Positions 8,057-17,292 of a stretch of DNA of 64,000 nucleotides are shown piece by piece. Origin of the DNA: Streptosporangiaceae bacterium NEAU-GS5 (GTDB lineage: Bacteria > Actinomycetota > Actinomycetes > Streptosporangiales > Streptosporangiaceae). Position numbers and translations under genes: made by a program. The notes under the pieces were generated by a model. It saw only the letters and a program-made list of their open reading frames with translations, was not told where the DNA came from and ran no database searches. Location of the stretch: contig JAGFNW010000015.1 in the NCBI GenBank assembly GCA_017592665.1, positions 124,001-188,000 of the forward strand, written 5' to 3'. Numbering within the stretch: position 1 is the stretch's first letter; every line of letters starts with the position of its first letter.

Positions 8057-9774
8057 GGCGTCTCACCCCGGCGTTCGCCCACCGCCCGGGCCACCGCGCG
8101 GAGCGCGTCCGGGTTGGCCTCGCCGGTGCCGTCGACGAGCGCGGTGAAGCGCCGTTCCTCTTCCGTGAACAGATCGCGTACGCGTTGCCGCAGGTCGTCG
8201 CGGGCCTGCTGAGTCAACGTCCGTACGGCCTGGTCTCCGAAGACGGCCTCGAGCAGCTTCTGGCTGAGCAGGCTCGTGCCGCCCGCGATGCCGATCTCGA
8301 GCCCGGTCAGCCCGCCCGTCGAGGCGAAAACGGCCAGCATCAGCAGCACACCCAAACTATTGACGCCGAACGACGCGGCCCGGGCCACGGTCCGCCTGTC
8401 GGCGCCCTGGGAGCGGACCAGGTCCAGAACGTGCCCCTGCCACTCGCGGACGGCGCTCGCCGCCCGCGCCGGCAGTTCCCCGGACGCCCGTCCGAGGCGG
8501 CTAGATGTTCCGACGCCCGCGCGTTCGAGCAGGTCGCGGCCGGAAGGGGTGGCCAGCCACGACTCCATGGCACGTTCGGCCGAGCCGTCGGCCGCCGCCC
8601 GGATGAGCGACTCGACGCCGCTTTCCAGCGCCACACGCAGCCCCTTGTCGGGCGCGCCCCGGCCCATGAAGAACGCCGCGATCCGATCGCGCAGCCAGCC
8701 GACGCGAGACTCCAGGGAGCGCATGAGGTCGCCCGTACCGATGAAATCCTGCCAGCGGGCCAGCACCTCGCCACGCAGCAGCGAGCCGTCGCGCATGCCT
8801 TCGTCGAAGGCGCTCAGGCCCGACTCGTACGCCTTGACGGCCATGGCGCGAAGCTCGGCCGCTCCGCGGCGCTGGCGTTCGGCGGCGTCGGCCAGCGCGG
8901 GAAGCCGGGTGGTGAGGCTGTCCAACGCGCCCGACAAGGTCTGCCGCACCACCCGCGCCCGGGCGGTGGCGTCCGCAGACAGAGCGCCGAGCCAGTCGGT
9001 GATGGGCCGCACCGCCTCGACCGGCAACCGGGCCCGCTCGGACGGCAGCACCAGCTCAGGGATGGTGAACAGGGGGACGCCGACCAGGCCGTTGGCCTCC
9101 AGGAGGCGGGCGAGGTCCGCCCGCACCGGGCCGAGCGCGTCGGTCGGCGCCCGCTGCAACACGACGGCGAGAGCGGTGCTGCGGTCGCGCGCGGTACGCA
9201 GGAAGCTCCACGGCACCTCGTCGGCGTAGCGGGCGGCCGTCGTGACGAACAGCCAAAGGTCGGCCGCGGCCAGCAACTGCGTCGCCAGCTCACGGTTGGC
9301 CGTGACGACCGAGTCGATGTCCGGCGCGTCCAGCAAGGCCAGCCCCGGCGGCAGTCCAGCCGCCGTCGCGACCCGCAACGTGCCCGGATCGCCGGTCTGC
9401 GCAGTACGGCTGATCACCCGCGGAAGGGTCGGCAGAATGCCGTCCGACTCGAACCAGCCGGCGTCGGCCGGATTGGCGACGAGGGTCGGCGCGAGGGTCG
9501 TCGGCCGGAGCACGCCGGGCTCGGTGACGTCGGCCCCCACGATCGAGTTGACAAGCGTCGACTTTCCGGCGCCCGTGGAGCCGCCGACCACAGCGAGCAG
9601 GGGCGCGTCGATGGCGGCCAGCCGCGGCAGCAGGTAGTCGTCGAGCTGCCCCGTCAGCTCCTTCAGCGCCCGCCTGTCGGCGTCGACGTTGCCGATGGCC
9701 AGAGGAAACAGCTCATGGTCCAGCCGGCGCCGCAGATCCCGCAGCACCACGAGAATCCCGTCGTTCCCCGGCAT
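8053..9774 (-). CDS. Dynamin-like GTPase (first of a pair)
   Basis: The 573-residue protein carries a large G domain with Walker A GGSTGAGKS (residues 64-72), a G1-distal threonine region (GVLRPTTLAPTL) and a DAPDIDS motif in the G3 position. A long helical middle region follows, then a hydrophobic, Gly-rich stretch at about 470-513 that could insert into membrane, and a charged C-terminal helix. It is translated just ahead of the second GTPase and overlaps it by four bases. Bacterial dynamins remodel or fuse membranes; roles in septation, envelope stress (IniA/IniC type) and phage tolerance are all known. A DynA-like role is the simplest reading. Confidence 0.8.
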   Translation of the reverse strand: MPGNDGILVVLRDLRRRLDHELFPLAIGNVDADRRALKELTGQLDDYLLPRLAAIDAPLLAVVGGSTGAGKSTLVNSIVGADVTEPGVLRPTTLAPTLVANPADAGWFESDGILPTLPRVISRTAQTGDPGTLRVATAAGLPPGLALLDAPDIDSVVTANRELATQLLAAADLWLFVTTAARYADEVPWSFLRTARDRSTALAVVLQRAPTDALGPVRADLARLLEANGLVGVPLFTIPELVLPSERARLPVEAVRPITDWLGALSADATARARVVRQTLSGALDSLTTRLPALADAAERQRRGAAELRAMAVKAYESGLSAFDEGMRDGSLLRGEVLARWQDFIGTGDLMRSLESRVGWLRDRIAAFFMGRGAPDKGLRVALESGVESLIRAAADGSAERAMESWLATPSGRDLLERAGVGTSSRLGRASGELPARAASAVREWQGHVLDLVRSQGADRRTVARAASFGVNSLGVLLMLAVFASTGGLTGLEIGIAGGTSLLSQKLLEAVFGDQAVRTLTQQARDDLRQRVRDLFTEEERRFTALVDGTGEANPDALRAVARAVGERRGETP

Positions 9775-9867
9775 ACCCCCGATCTTCCCGAATCAGCCCC
9801 CACGGAACGTGACATGTCAGAAACTCGCGATGAGCCCGGCACGTTGTCGAGCCAGGAGGACGCGAGC

Positions 9868-12681
9868 ATGTCGATACTCGAGGAAGCCGTCGGCGGCCTG
9901 ATCGTCGAGACTGCCACGTTGATGGCCAAGCAGGTGAACCTCGCCGCACGCGCCGGCGGTCGCGAGGCCAGAGTCAATCTCGAGCTCGTCCGCTGGTTCG
10001 ACACCTATCAGCTGATCGACGCGCCCGCCTTCGACATCGAGAGCCCTGACATCCCGGCCGGGCGCATCGCGGACGCCCTCGCCACCTCGGCCGTGCAGGC
10101 GCTCGTCTTCGAGCTTTTGGCCGTACGGCTCACCGACGCGCCCGAGATCGAAGTGGAGCGGCTGGAGACGGCCTTCGGCCATGTGCTCGGCGCCGAGTTG
10201 GCCGATCTGCGCACGCCGGCCGACGATCTCGCGGAGTCCCTTTTCGAGGCCCTGGACCGCCGTGTCCGCACGCTCGTAGCCCGGCTGCCGAGTGACGCCT
10301 CGGGTCCACTGCCGCTGATCCGGAACGAGGCCTTGCTGGGGCGGCTCAACATCACCCTGTCGGCGATTGAACGTCATTGCGCGGCGCTCGCCGGTCAGTA
10401 CAACCCGGCAGCCGACCGCGATTTCATCACCCGCTATCGACGCCAGGTCAAGACTCAGCACGGCAAGCTGGAGCCGCCCGACTTCCAGCAGCGCCGGCGC
10501 GTCCCCATCAAAGATCTGTACGTCCCACCGAAGATCGTCTCGGTCGACGAACGCGGCACGCCGGGCGAGATCGACATCTGGGCGCTCGACCGCGAGATCG
10601 ATCGCACGGTGTTGCTGGGCGATCCCGGAGGCGGCAAGACGACCTCGGCCCATGTGCTCATGCACACGCACGCGCTCGACGCCGGCTCGTCCGCGCCATT
10701 CTTGGTTACGCTGCGCGAATTCGCGGCCGACGACCAGCCCGCGCGTTCAGTGGTCGGGTTCATCGAGCATCGGATGGAAACGCACTATCAGTGCAGGCCG
10801 CCCGAGGGGTTGGTGAGCCGTCTCCTGCTGGACGGCGCCGCGTTGGTGATCTTCGATGGTCTGGACGAACTCGTGGACACCTCGCGCCGAGCGCAGGTCG
10901 CCGACATCGTCGAGCTGTTCTGCACCGAATTCCCCCTCGCCCGCGTCCTGGTGACATCGCGCGTCGTGGGATACGACCAGGCCCGCCTCGACCCCGAGCA
11001 GTTCGCCGCCTTCAGGGTGTCGCACTTCGACGACAAGCAGGTCAAGGACTACGTCACCAGATGGTTCCGTCAAGAGGATGGAGTGGGCGCCGTCCGGGCG
11101 GCCGAACTGGCCGCGAGCTTCATGGGGGAAAGCGCCGAGGTCCCCGACCTGAGGTCCAACCCCCTGATGCTGGCGTTGATGTGCATCCTCTACCGGGGCG
11201 AGGGTTCCATTCCACGCAGCCGGCCGGAGGTCTACGAGGAATGCTCGCGGCTGCTGTTCACGAAATGGGACGCCCGCCGAAGGATCCACGTCGAGCTGCG
11301 CGCCCGTCACCTGATCGAGCCCGCGCTGCGTCATCTGGCCTTCTGGATGCTCACCCGAAACCAGACCCAGCCGATCGTGTCGGAACGCGAGCTGATCACA
11401 GAGACCGCCGACTTCCTGCAAACCCGCCGTTTCGAGGACCGTGACGACGCCGAGGGGGCGGCGCGCGAGTTCGTCGATTTCTGCCGCGGTCGCGGCTGGG
11501 TCTTCAGCGACGCCGGCACGACGGCCCACGGCGAGAACCTTTATACCTTCGCCCACCGCACGTTCATGGAATACTTCGCCGCCGCGCACCTCGCCGCCGA
11601 CTGCGACACGCCGGAAGAACTCGCCCGGCGGCTCCTGCCACATCTGGCCAGGCAGGAGTGGGAGATGATGGCGCAGCTCGCCGTCCAGATCAAGGATCGT
11701 ACGTCCACCAGGGGCGCGGAGCGCGTGCTCGAATCGCTGCTGGGCGACCGGCGGCGGCGAAGCTCCATCAGCCGCGGCAACGTTCTTTCCTTCGCCGCGC
11801 GATGCCTGGCCTTCACCGACCCGCCGCCGCATCTGGTCCGCACTCTTACCGACCGTGTCCTGAGCCACGCCTTCGAGGATCTGACCTCTGAGGCTTTCGT
11901 CGAGCCGTTGAGGTATCTGCTCGCCTCCGCGGATTCGTCGTTGACGGTGGTCGCCGCCCGGTTGGAGCAGACGATCTCCGCGCTCGTCCAATCCGCGGAC
12001 GAGGACGAGCGGGTCAAGGCCCTCCGTCTCGCCATCAACATGGATGACATTCTGGGAACAGGGAGGAAGGCCTTCTGGGACAGGTGGGAATTTCGCATGG
12101 CGGATCTCCACCGATCGGCGCTGGCCGCACACGCGTATATCCCGGACATAGCCGTGGGCATGTGGCACCGCCTCGACCAACTGTCTCCAGAAGTGGTCGC
12201 GGCGTACGAAGACCGGTTCGCGACCGTCTTCCTCGCCCCGGACACTGGCGTGACGAGGAGCCGATGGCAGAGCATCGCCCATTGGGCGGTGGCGGGAGGC
12301 GCGGTAGCCCCCTCCAAAATCGCGGCATTGGCCCGGCTGACCGAGCGCTATCTGTCCGCCAGCGACTTCTCGCCAAAAATCACATCGACCTGGCGGGACA
12401 CCGACCTCATGCCGACCAAACAGCCAGAGGATCCGGCCTTCTATGGCTCGTTCGCCTTCATGCTCGCCGTTCTCCACGAGCGCTCGATGCCACTGATAGC
12501 GCCAAGCAAGTGGGAACTCGGACCGCTGCGCGGCATCATGTCCTATCTCGACCGGCGCGGGGAGAACGAAGGGACGCTTCCCGATCTGCCGGTGGATCCG
12601 CGGATACAAGAGATGCTGACCAGATGGGCGCGGCGGGAGATCGACTTCCTCGCGCCTCAGGAGGCGGACGGGGAAGGCTGA
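9868..12681 (+). CDS. NACHT-domain STAND NTPase (bacterial NLR-like)
   Basis: The 937-residue protein has an N-terminal all-helical region (1-230), a NACHT ATPase with P-loop GDPGGGKT (251-258), Walker B VIFDGLDE (ending 334) and sensor RVLVTSR (359-365), a typical C-terminal NACHT landmark FAHRTFMEYFAAAH (from residue 561) and a helical C-terminal half without visible LRR or WD repeats. The ATG at 9868 follows a strong AGGAGG at ideal distance; an in-frame ATG at 9814 has only a weak site. Related bNACHT proteins act as single-gene anti-phage sensors. No separate effector domain is seen, so the N- or C-terminal region would have to act as effector or sensor. Confidence 0.88.
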   Translation: MSILEEAVGGLIVETATLMAKQVNLAARAGGREARVNLELVRWFDTYQLIDAPAFDIESPDIPAGRIADALATSAVQALVFELLAVRLTDAPEIEVERLETAFGHVLGAELADLRTPADDLAESLFEALDRRVRTLVARLPSDASGPLPLIRNEALLGRLNITLSAIERHCAALAGQYNPAADRDFITRYRRQVKTQHGKLEPPDFQQRRRVPIKDLYVPPKIVSVDERGTPGEIDIWALDREIDRTVLLGDPGGGKTTSAHVLMHTHALDAGSSAPFLVTLREFAADDQPARSVVGFIEHRMETHYQCRPPEGLVSRLLLDGAALVIFDGLDELVDTSRRAQVADIVELFCTEFPLARVLVTSRVVGYDQARLDPEQFAAFRVSHFDDKQVKDYVTRWFRQEDGVGAVRAAELAASFMGESAEVPDLRSNPLMLALMCILYRGEGSIPRSRPEVYEECSRLLFTKWDARRRIHVELRARHLIEPALRHLAFWMLTRNQTQPIVSERELITETADFLQTRRFEDRDDAEGAAREFVDFCRGRGWVFSDAGTTAHGENLYTFAHRTFMEYFAAAHLAADCDTPEELARRLLPHLARQEWEMMAQLAVQIKDRTSTRGAERVLESLLGDRRRRSSISRGNVLSFAARCLAFTDPPPHLVRTLTDRVLSHAFEDLTSEAFVEPLRYLLASADSSLTVVAARLEQTISALVQSADEDERVKALRLAINMDDILGTGRKAFWDRWEFRMADLHRSALAAHAYIPDIAVGMWHRLDQLSPEVVAAYEDRFATVFLAPDTGVTRSRWQSIAHWAVAGGAVAPSKIAALARLTERYLSASDFSPKITSTWRDTDLMPTKQPEDPAFYGSFAFMLAVLHERSMPLIAPSKWELGPLRGIMSYLDRRGENEGTLPDLPVDPRIQEMLTRWARREIDFLAPQEADGEG

Positions 12682-13190
12682 GGGAAGTCGGTGGGGAGGA
12701 GGGGGCGGCACTTCTTGAGGGCCTTGGCAACCTTGGGGTCGGATTGGTCGAGGCGGCCCTGGACTTCGGCGCCGTTGTCCTTCATGCAGGTGCGGAAGGC
12801 CTGCGTGGCCGAGTTGTCGCCGCCACCGAAACGGCCGCCGCCGGGGCCGCCGGACGGCATGAGCGACCGGCAAGCCTGGAAGGCCTGCTGCATCTGCGGC
12901 GACATCGAGCCGAAGCCGCCACCGAAACCACCACCGCCGAAGCCGCTGCGGCTGGGCCGTACGCCACTCGGGCGATCGCTGGGCCGCCCGCTCGGCCGGG
13001 CGCGCGGGCTGAACGAGGGCATGGCGACGCCGTGTTGCCGCAGGCAGTCCTGGAATGCCTGCCTCGGGTTGCCGGACGCCGACGCGGCCGCCGCAGTGGC
13101 GGACGTGTTGTCGCTCGAGCCACAGGCGGCCAGCGCCAGCACGGCGAGGCCGGCCAGGCTTGTGCCGCAAAGCAGGCGAAGTGCTGTCAC
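12657..13190 (-). CDS. Gly-rich secreted lipoprotein of the MacAB-type locus
   Basis: The 177-residue protein begins at a GTG and has a lipoprotein signal with lipobox LALAAC (Cys23). The mature part has four more cysteines in FQDCLRQHG, FQACRSL, RTCMKDNG and KKCRPL contexts, spaced through two repeated helical modules, which suggests two disulfides. Between them lie Arg/Ser/Pro-rich and GGGGFGGGFGS tracts. It lies 118 bases downstream of the histidine kinase gene on the same strand and ends inside the 3' end of the NACHT gene (25-base tail-to-tail overlap). Function unknown; it could be a ligand-binding or signalling partner for the kinase or exporter. Confidence 0.75.
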   Translation of the reverse strand: MTALRLLCGTSLAGLAVLALAACGSSDNTSATAAAASASGNPRQAFQDCLRQHGVAMPSFSPRARPSGRPSDRPSGVRPSRSGFGGGGFGGGFGSMSPQMQQAFQACRSLMPSGGPGGGRFGGGDNSATQAFRTCMKDNGAEVQGRLDQSDPKVAKALKKCRPLLPTDFPQPSPSAS

Positions 13191-13308
13191 GGACCTTGTC
13201 CCAGCGTTCACGGCCCCTATCTCAGCGGCTGCGGTTGAAAGGGACTTGGGGCGATGCTGAGAGTCCGCTGGGAGCGTCTTCCATGCCCGGTGGGGAGGTG
13301 GCGACGCG

Positions 13309-14769
13309 TCAGGTGGGGAGGGTGACGCGGAAGATCGCGCCGGTGGCGCCCTCAGGGGCGTTGGTGGCGATGACGGTGCCGCCGTGGGCGTGGATGAGGG
13401 CGGCGGCGATGGAGAGGCCGAGGCCGGTGCCACCGGCGGTGCGGGCGGGATCGGCGCGGTAGAAGCGTTCGAAGACGCGGTCCGGATCTGGCAGGCCAGG
13501 GCCTTCGTCGGCCACTTCGAGAACGGCTCCCGCCTCGCAGGACCCGACGCCGACGCGGAAGGGCGTGCCGGCCGGCGTGTGCCGGAGCGCGTTGCTCACC
13601 AGGTTGCCGATGACCTGCCGGAGACGGGCCTCGTCACCGTCGACCTTCACGGGCTCCTCGGAGTCGTCGAGCCGGACGAGGTCGATCTCGCGGTCGGGGG
13701 CCAGCATCCGGGCGTCCAACACGGCCCCCGCGGCCAGGCTGAGCAGGTCGACCGGCTGCCGGTCCAGCGGTCGCTGCTGGTCGAGCCTGGCCAGCAGCAG
13801 CAGGTCGTCGACGAGCAGGCCCATCCGGGCGGCCTGGTCTTCGATCCGGCGCAGCAGCCGGGCCGGGTCCTGACCGCTCTCCTGCCGGTAGAGCTCGGCG
13901 AACCCGCGGATCGAGGTCAGCGGGGTGCGCAGTTCGTGTGAGGCGTCGGCGACGAAGCGGCGCATCCGCTCCTCGGATCTTCGGGCCTCGAAGGCCGACC
14001 TTCGCGCCGCGGCCTCCGACGACTCCCGATCCTGGAAGGCCGCTTCGATTTGGGCGAGCATGCCGTTGATCGCGCGGCCGAGCCGTCCCATTTCGGTACG
14101 GCGATGCCGGGACGGCACCCGGCGTGAAAGATCTCCGCCCGCGATGGTCTGCGCCACGTCCTCGATCTCGCCGAGCGGCCGCAGGCTGCGCCGTACGAGC
14201 CAGTAGCAGGCGACGCCCAGGGCGGCGAGCACGGAGACGCCCACGCCGGCCACGATGGCGCCGAGCTGGGAGACCGTGCCGTCGATGTCGGCCAGGCTCA
14301 CCGCGACCAGGCGGCTGCCGCCGCCGGGCTCGCGCACGGCGACGGCGTGCCAGCGCGCCCCGGACGCCGAGTGGACCTCGAACACCCGGCCGCCGCGCCG
14401 GGCCACCTCGGCGGCCGTGAGCGTCGGCAGCTGCGGCGGGTCGGCGTCGGTGAGCGTCCAGACGATGTGCCCGGCCTGGTCGAGAGCGGCCGCGTACGGC
14501 ACGCCGGGGAGCCCACGCGGCCACGCCCGGGTCGGCGGCTGGACCGCGGCCCAGCGGGGCGAGTCGGTCTCGGTGGACCGGGCCACGACCCCGGCCAGCT
14601 GCCGATCGACCCGGTCGACCAGGTAGGTGTCGAGCAGCCGTACGGCGAAACCGCCGGTCAACGCGATGGCCAGGGCGACCAGGAGCAGCGTCCCGGCGAC
14701 CAGCCGGAGCCAGAGCGGGGTCCGTGCCAGGCGTCGTTTGAGCTCAGCTACGGGGCGCACGGAGGACAT
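13309..14769 (-). CDS. Sensor histidine kinase
   Basis: The 486-residue kinase has TM helices at about 19-42 and 170-192 enclosing a ~125-residue extracellular sensor, a HAMP domain (193-245), a HisKA domain with phosphorylated His278 in [15 protein letters not shown], and an HATPase domain with [17 protein letters not shown] and [10 protein letters not shown]. The ATG at 14769 lies inside the end of the response regulator gene (26-base overlap). An alternative GTG at 14760 cannot be excluded. It is the partner of the regulator encoded immediately before it, within the same operon as an ABC exporter, and so probably controls that exporter. Confidence 0.92.
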   Translation of the reverse strand: MSSVRPVAELKRRLARTPLWLRLVAGTLLLVALAIALTGGFAVRLLDTYLVDRVDRQLAGVVARSTETDSPRWAAVQPPTRAWPRGLPGVPYAAALDQAGHIVWTLTDADPPQLPTLTAAEVARRGGRVFEVHSASGARWHAVAVREPGGGSRLVAVSLADIDGTVSQLGAIVAGVGVSVLAALGVACYWLVRRSLRPLGEIEDVAQTIAGGDLSRRVPSRHRRTEMGRLGRAINGMLAQIEAAFQDRESSEAAARRSAFEARRSEERMRRFVADASHELRTPLTSIRGFAELYRQESGQDPARLLRRIEDQAARMGLLVDDLLLLARLDQQRPLDRQPVDLLSLAAGAVLDARMLAPDREIDLVRLDDSEEPVKVDGDEARLRQVIGNLVSNALRHTPAGTPFRVGVGSCEAGAVLEVADEGPGLPDPDRVFERFYRADPARTAGGTGLGLSIAAALIHAHGGTVIATNAPEGATGAIFRVTLPT

Positions 14770-15427
14770 ACCCGACGCCGCGGAGCGTGTGGATGAGTTT
14801 CGGTTCGCTTCGATCAATTTTTCTGCGCAGATAGGAGACGTACGACTCGACCACGTTGCGGTCTCCGCCGAAGTCGTAGCGCCACACGTGGTCGAGGATC
14901 TGCGCCTTCGACAGTACCCGCCCCTGGTTGGCCATGAAGTAGTGCAGCAGCTTGAACTCGGTGGGCGACAGCCGTACGGGACGACCTCCTCGCCACACCT
15001 GGCGGGCCTCCTCGTCCATCTCCAGGTCGGCGACGCGGAAGCGGACCGGGCTGGTGTCCCCCTTGGTACGGCGGAGCACGGCCTTGATCCGCGCGATGAC
15101 CTCTTCCAGGCTGAACGGCTTTGTCACGTAGTCGTCGGCCACGCGGAGCCCCGTCAGCTTGTCTTCGGTGGCGTCCCGCGCCGTGAGGAAGACGATCGGC
15201 ATGCGCCGCCCCCCCGAACGCAGACGACCGGCCACCGAGAATCCATCCATATCCGGCAGCATCACGTCGATAACCGACAGATCCGGGCGGACCCGGTCGG
15301 CCAGCTGAAGCGCCTCCCGCCCGTCGGCGGCCGTGATCACCTCGAACCCGGCGTAGCGGAGGCTGACCGAGAGCAGTTCTCTGATGTTGGGCTCGTCGTC
15401 CACGACCAGAAGTCGGGCCCCGCTCAC
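14744..15427 (-). CDS. OmpR/PhoB-family response regulator
   Basis: The 227-residue protein has a receiver domain with the acidic pocket VVDDE and the phosphorylated Asp54 ([11 protein letters not shown]), the conserved Lys in YVTKPFSL, and a winged-helix DNA-binding domain ([20 protein letters not shown] ... [10 protein letters not shown]). One residue of the usual GGDDYV element reads VADDYV. Its GTG start overlaps the stop of the Gly/Gln-rich membrane protein gene by four bases and its end overlaps the kinase start, so exporter and two-component system are cotranscribed. Confidence 0.93.
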   Translation of the reverse strand: MSGARLLVVDDEPNIRELLSVSLRYAGFEVITAADGREALQLADRVRPDLSVIDVMLPDMDGFSVAGRLRSGGRRMPIVFLTARDATEDKLTGLRVADDYVTKPFSLEEVIARIKAVLRRTKGDTSPVRFRVADLEMDEEARQVWRGGRPVRLSPTEFKLLHYFMANQGRVLSKAQILDHVWRYDFGGDRNVVESYVSYLRRKIDRSEPKLIHTLRGVGYVLRAPRS

Positions 15428-16023
15428 GGAGTCGCTCCGAGCTGGCCAGAGGTCACGTTCGTGGCCGCCAGCGTTCCGTCACCGCCCTGCTCCCCGCGTA
15501 CGACGACGGTGTTCCCCGCCTTGAGGTCGGACAGCTTGCCGGCCTTGGTGACGGAGATCTTGGTGTCGCCGGACGTGGTCACGGTCACGACCGAGCCCTG
15601 CGCCGTCTCGACGTAGATCTTCTTGCCGTCGATCAGCTTCACCGTGCCGACCGTGACGCCGCCGAATCCGCCCTGGCCCTGCTGCTGTCCCGGCTGCTGG
15701 CCCTGGCTCGGGTTCTGCTGGCCCTGACCCTGACCCTGCCCCTGGCCCCGCTGGCGGTTTCCCGCGCCGCCGAAACCACCGAAACCCCCGCCGCCGAAGC
15801 CGCCGGGCAGCCCGGTGCCGGCCGCCCTGGCGTTGCCGCCGGACGTGCCGGACGTGCCCCATGCCTTCTGGGCCTGGACGCCCCCGAGCAGCCCGGCCAC
15901 CAGCAGCACCCCGCCCGCCAGAGCGAGCGTGACCCGCGAGGGGCCGTCGCGCGACGGTTGCGCGGTGAGCTCCGCCTCCAGGTCGTCGCCGAACGGCGAC
16001 GTGTCCAGCAGGTCTTCCGTCAT
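15424..16023 (-). CDS. Single-pass membrane protein with Gly/Gln-rich linker
   Basis: The 199-residue protein has a cytoplasmic N-terminus (~30 residues), one membrane helix (~30-52), an extracellular low-complexity linker of GGFGGGGFGGFGG followed by GQ repeats (~70-125), and a C-terminal beta-rich domain (VGTVKLIDGKKIYVETAQGS ...) that looks like a small DUF5666-type barrel. ATG 16023 follows AGGAGCG. It is placed between the exporter permease (12-base gap) and the response regulator (4-base overlap), so it is a structural part of the operon. Its job is unknown; anti-sigma-like or exporter-accessory roles are guesses. Confidence 0.75.
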   Translation of the reverse strand: MTEDLLDTSPFGDDLEAELTAQPSRDGPSRVTLALAGGVLLVAGLLGGVQAQKAWGTSGTSGGNARAAGTGLPGGFGGGGFGGFGGAGNRQRGQGQGQGQGQQNPSQGQQPGQQQGQGGFGGVTVGTVKLIDGKKIYVETAQGSVVTVTTSGDTKISVTKAGKLSDLKAGNTVVVRGEQGGDGTLAATNVTSGQLGATP

Positions 16024-16035
16024 GGATCGCTCCTG

Positions 16036-17292
16036 TCACTCATGCCGGAGGGCTTCGATGGGCCGCAGCTTGGCCGCCCGGTTGGCGGGATAGCTGCCGA
16101 AGAACAGGCCGATCCCGACGGACACCCCGAGGGCGAGCGCGATCGACGCCGGGACCAGCACCGGGGTCACCCCGGCGATGGTGAACCGGGTGCCGATCAG
16201 CGCCACCGCGACTCCGAGAAGTCCGCCGATCAGGCTGAGCATGGTCGCCTCGGCGAGGAACTGACCCAGGATCGCGCCCTTCGGCGCCCCGATGGCCTTG
16301 CGGATGCCGATCTCCCTGGTCCGCTCGGTGACCGTGACCAGCATGATGTTGGTGATGCCGATGCCGCCGACCAGGAGGCTGATGGCCGCGACCGCGCCGA
16401 GCAGCACGGTGAACGTCTGGGTCGACTCGCTGACCGTCTCCTGGAGCGTGGCCTGGTTGAGGATGCGGAAGTCCGCGGCGGCCGCGCCGGTGATGCCGTG
16501 CCGCTGGTCGAGCACCGCGGTGACCTCGGATTGCGCGGAGTCGGCCGAGGTGGCGTCAGTGGCCTGGACGATGATCGAGCCGAGGTTGCCGAAGCCGGTC
16601 AGCGTCTGCTGTACGGCCGGCAGCGGGGCGATCGCCAGGTCGTCGCCATCCTGGAATCCGGACGAACCTGACTCCTTCAGCACGCCGATCACCGTATAAG
16701 GCACGCCGTTGACGCTGATCTGCTTCCCGATCGGGTCGACCGTGCCGAACAGGTCGTCCACCACGGTCTGCCCGATGACGATGACCTTCCTGGCGGCAAG
16801 GACGTCCGCGTCGTAGAAGTAGACGCCCTTGGCGATCTGCTTGTTCTGCGCCTCGAAGTAGCTCGGGTAGGTGCCGACCATCTGGCCGATGCTGTGGCTC
16901 GCACCCTCGTACGTGGCCGTCGACGACTGCGCCGTCACGACCGGCGAGACGCTCTTCACCGATGGGGCGGCGGACTTGTCGGCGATGGCCTTCGCATCGG
17001 CCAAGGTCAGGCCACGCGCCTGGGTGCGGGGCCCGGTGCCGCCACCGCCGCCACCGCCGGCGAATCCGCCTCCTCGCCCGCCGCCACCGTTGAAGGACTG
17101 CATGACGGTCAGCGTGTTGGAGCCGAGCTGCTGGATCCGCGACTGGATCGACTGGGACGACCCCTCGCCCACCGCCACCAGCAGGATCACGGCCGCCACG
17201 CCGATCAGGATGCCGAGAATGGTGAGGAAGCTGCGCATCTTGTTGGCGCTCAGCCCGCGTACCGCGAACCGCAGCACCTCGAGCGTGGTCAT
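16036..17292 (-). CDS. MacB-type ABC transporter permease
   Basis: The 418-residue permease starts [20 protein letters not shown], with TM1 at about 21-45, a large extracellular MacB-PCD domain and three C-terminal TM helices that include the family motif GIGITNIMLVTVTERTREIG and GAPKGAILGQFL. A Gly-rich loop (NGGGGRGGGFAGGGGGGG) directly follows the first segment of the extracellular domain. The ATG overlaps the stop of the ATPase gene (ATGA). Together with the ATPase and the adaptor it forms a MacAB/YknXYZ-like exporter, which moves peptides or envelope lipids outward rather than importing. Confidence 0.92.
   Translation of the reverse strand: MTTLEVLRFAVRGLSANKMRSFLTILGILIGVAAVILLVAVGEGSSQSIQSRIQQLGSNTLTVMQSFNGGGGRGGGFAGGGGGGGTGPRTQARGLTLADAKAIADKSAAPSVKSVSPVVTAQSSTATYEGASHSIGQMVGTYPSYFEAQNKQIAKGVYFYDADVLAARKVIVIGQTVVDDLFGTVDPIGKQISVNGVPYTVIGVLKESGSSGFQDGDDLAIAPLPAVQQTLTGFGNLGSIIVQATDATSADSAQSEVTAVLDQRHGITGAAAADFRILNQATLQETVSESTQTFTVLLGAVAAISLLVGGIGITNIMLVTVTERTREIGIRKAIGAPKGAILGQFLAEATMLSLIGGLLGVAVALIGTRFTIAGVTPVLVPASIALALGVSVGIGLFFGSYPANRAAKLRPIEALRHE

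Noticed and set aside
8185..9800. A very long open frame in the plus strand ahead of the NACHT gene
   Set aside because: It is antisense to the two intact dynamin-like genes, with Arg/Gln/Ala-rich shadow composition; the real start is the ATG with AGGAGG at 9868.
10747..13170. 807-codon minus-strand frame under the NACHT gene
   Set aside because: Shadow frame: no domain signs, while the plus strand has intact NACHT motifs.
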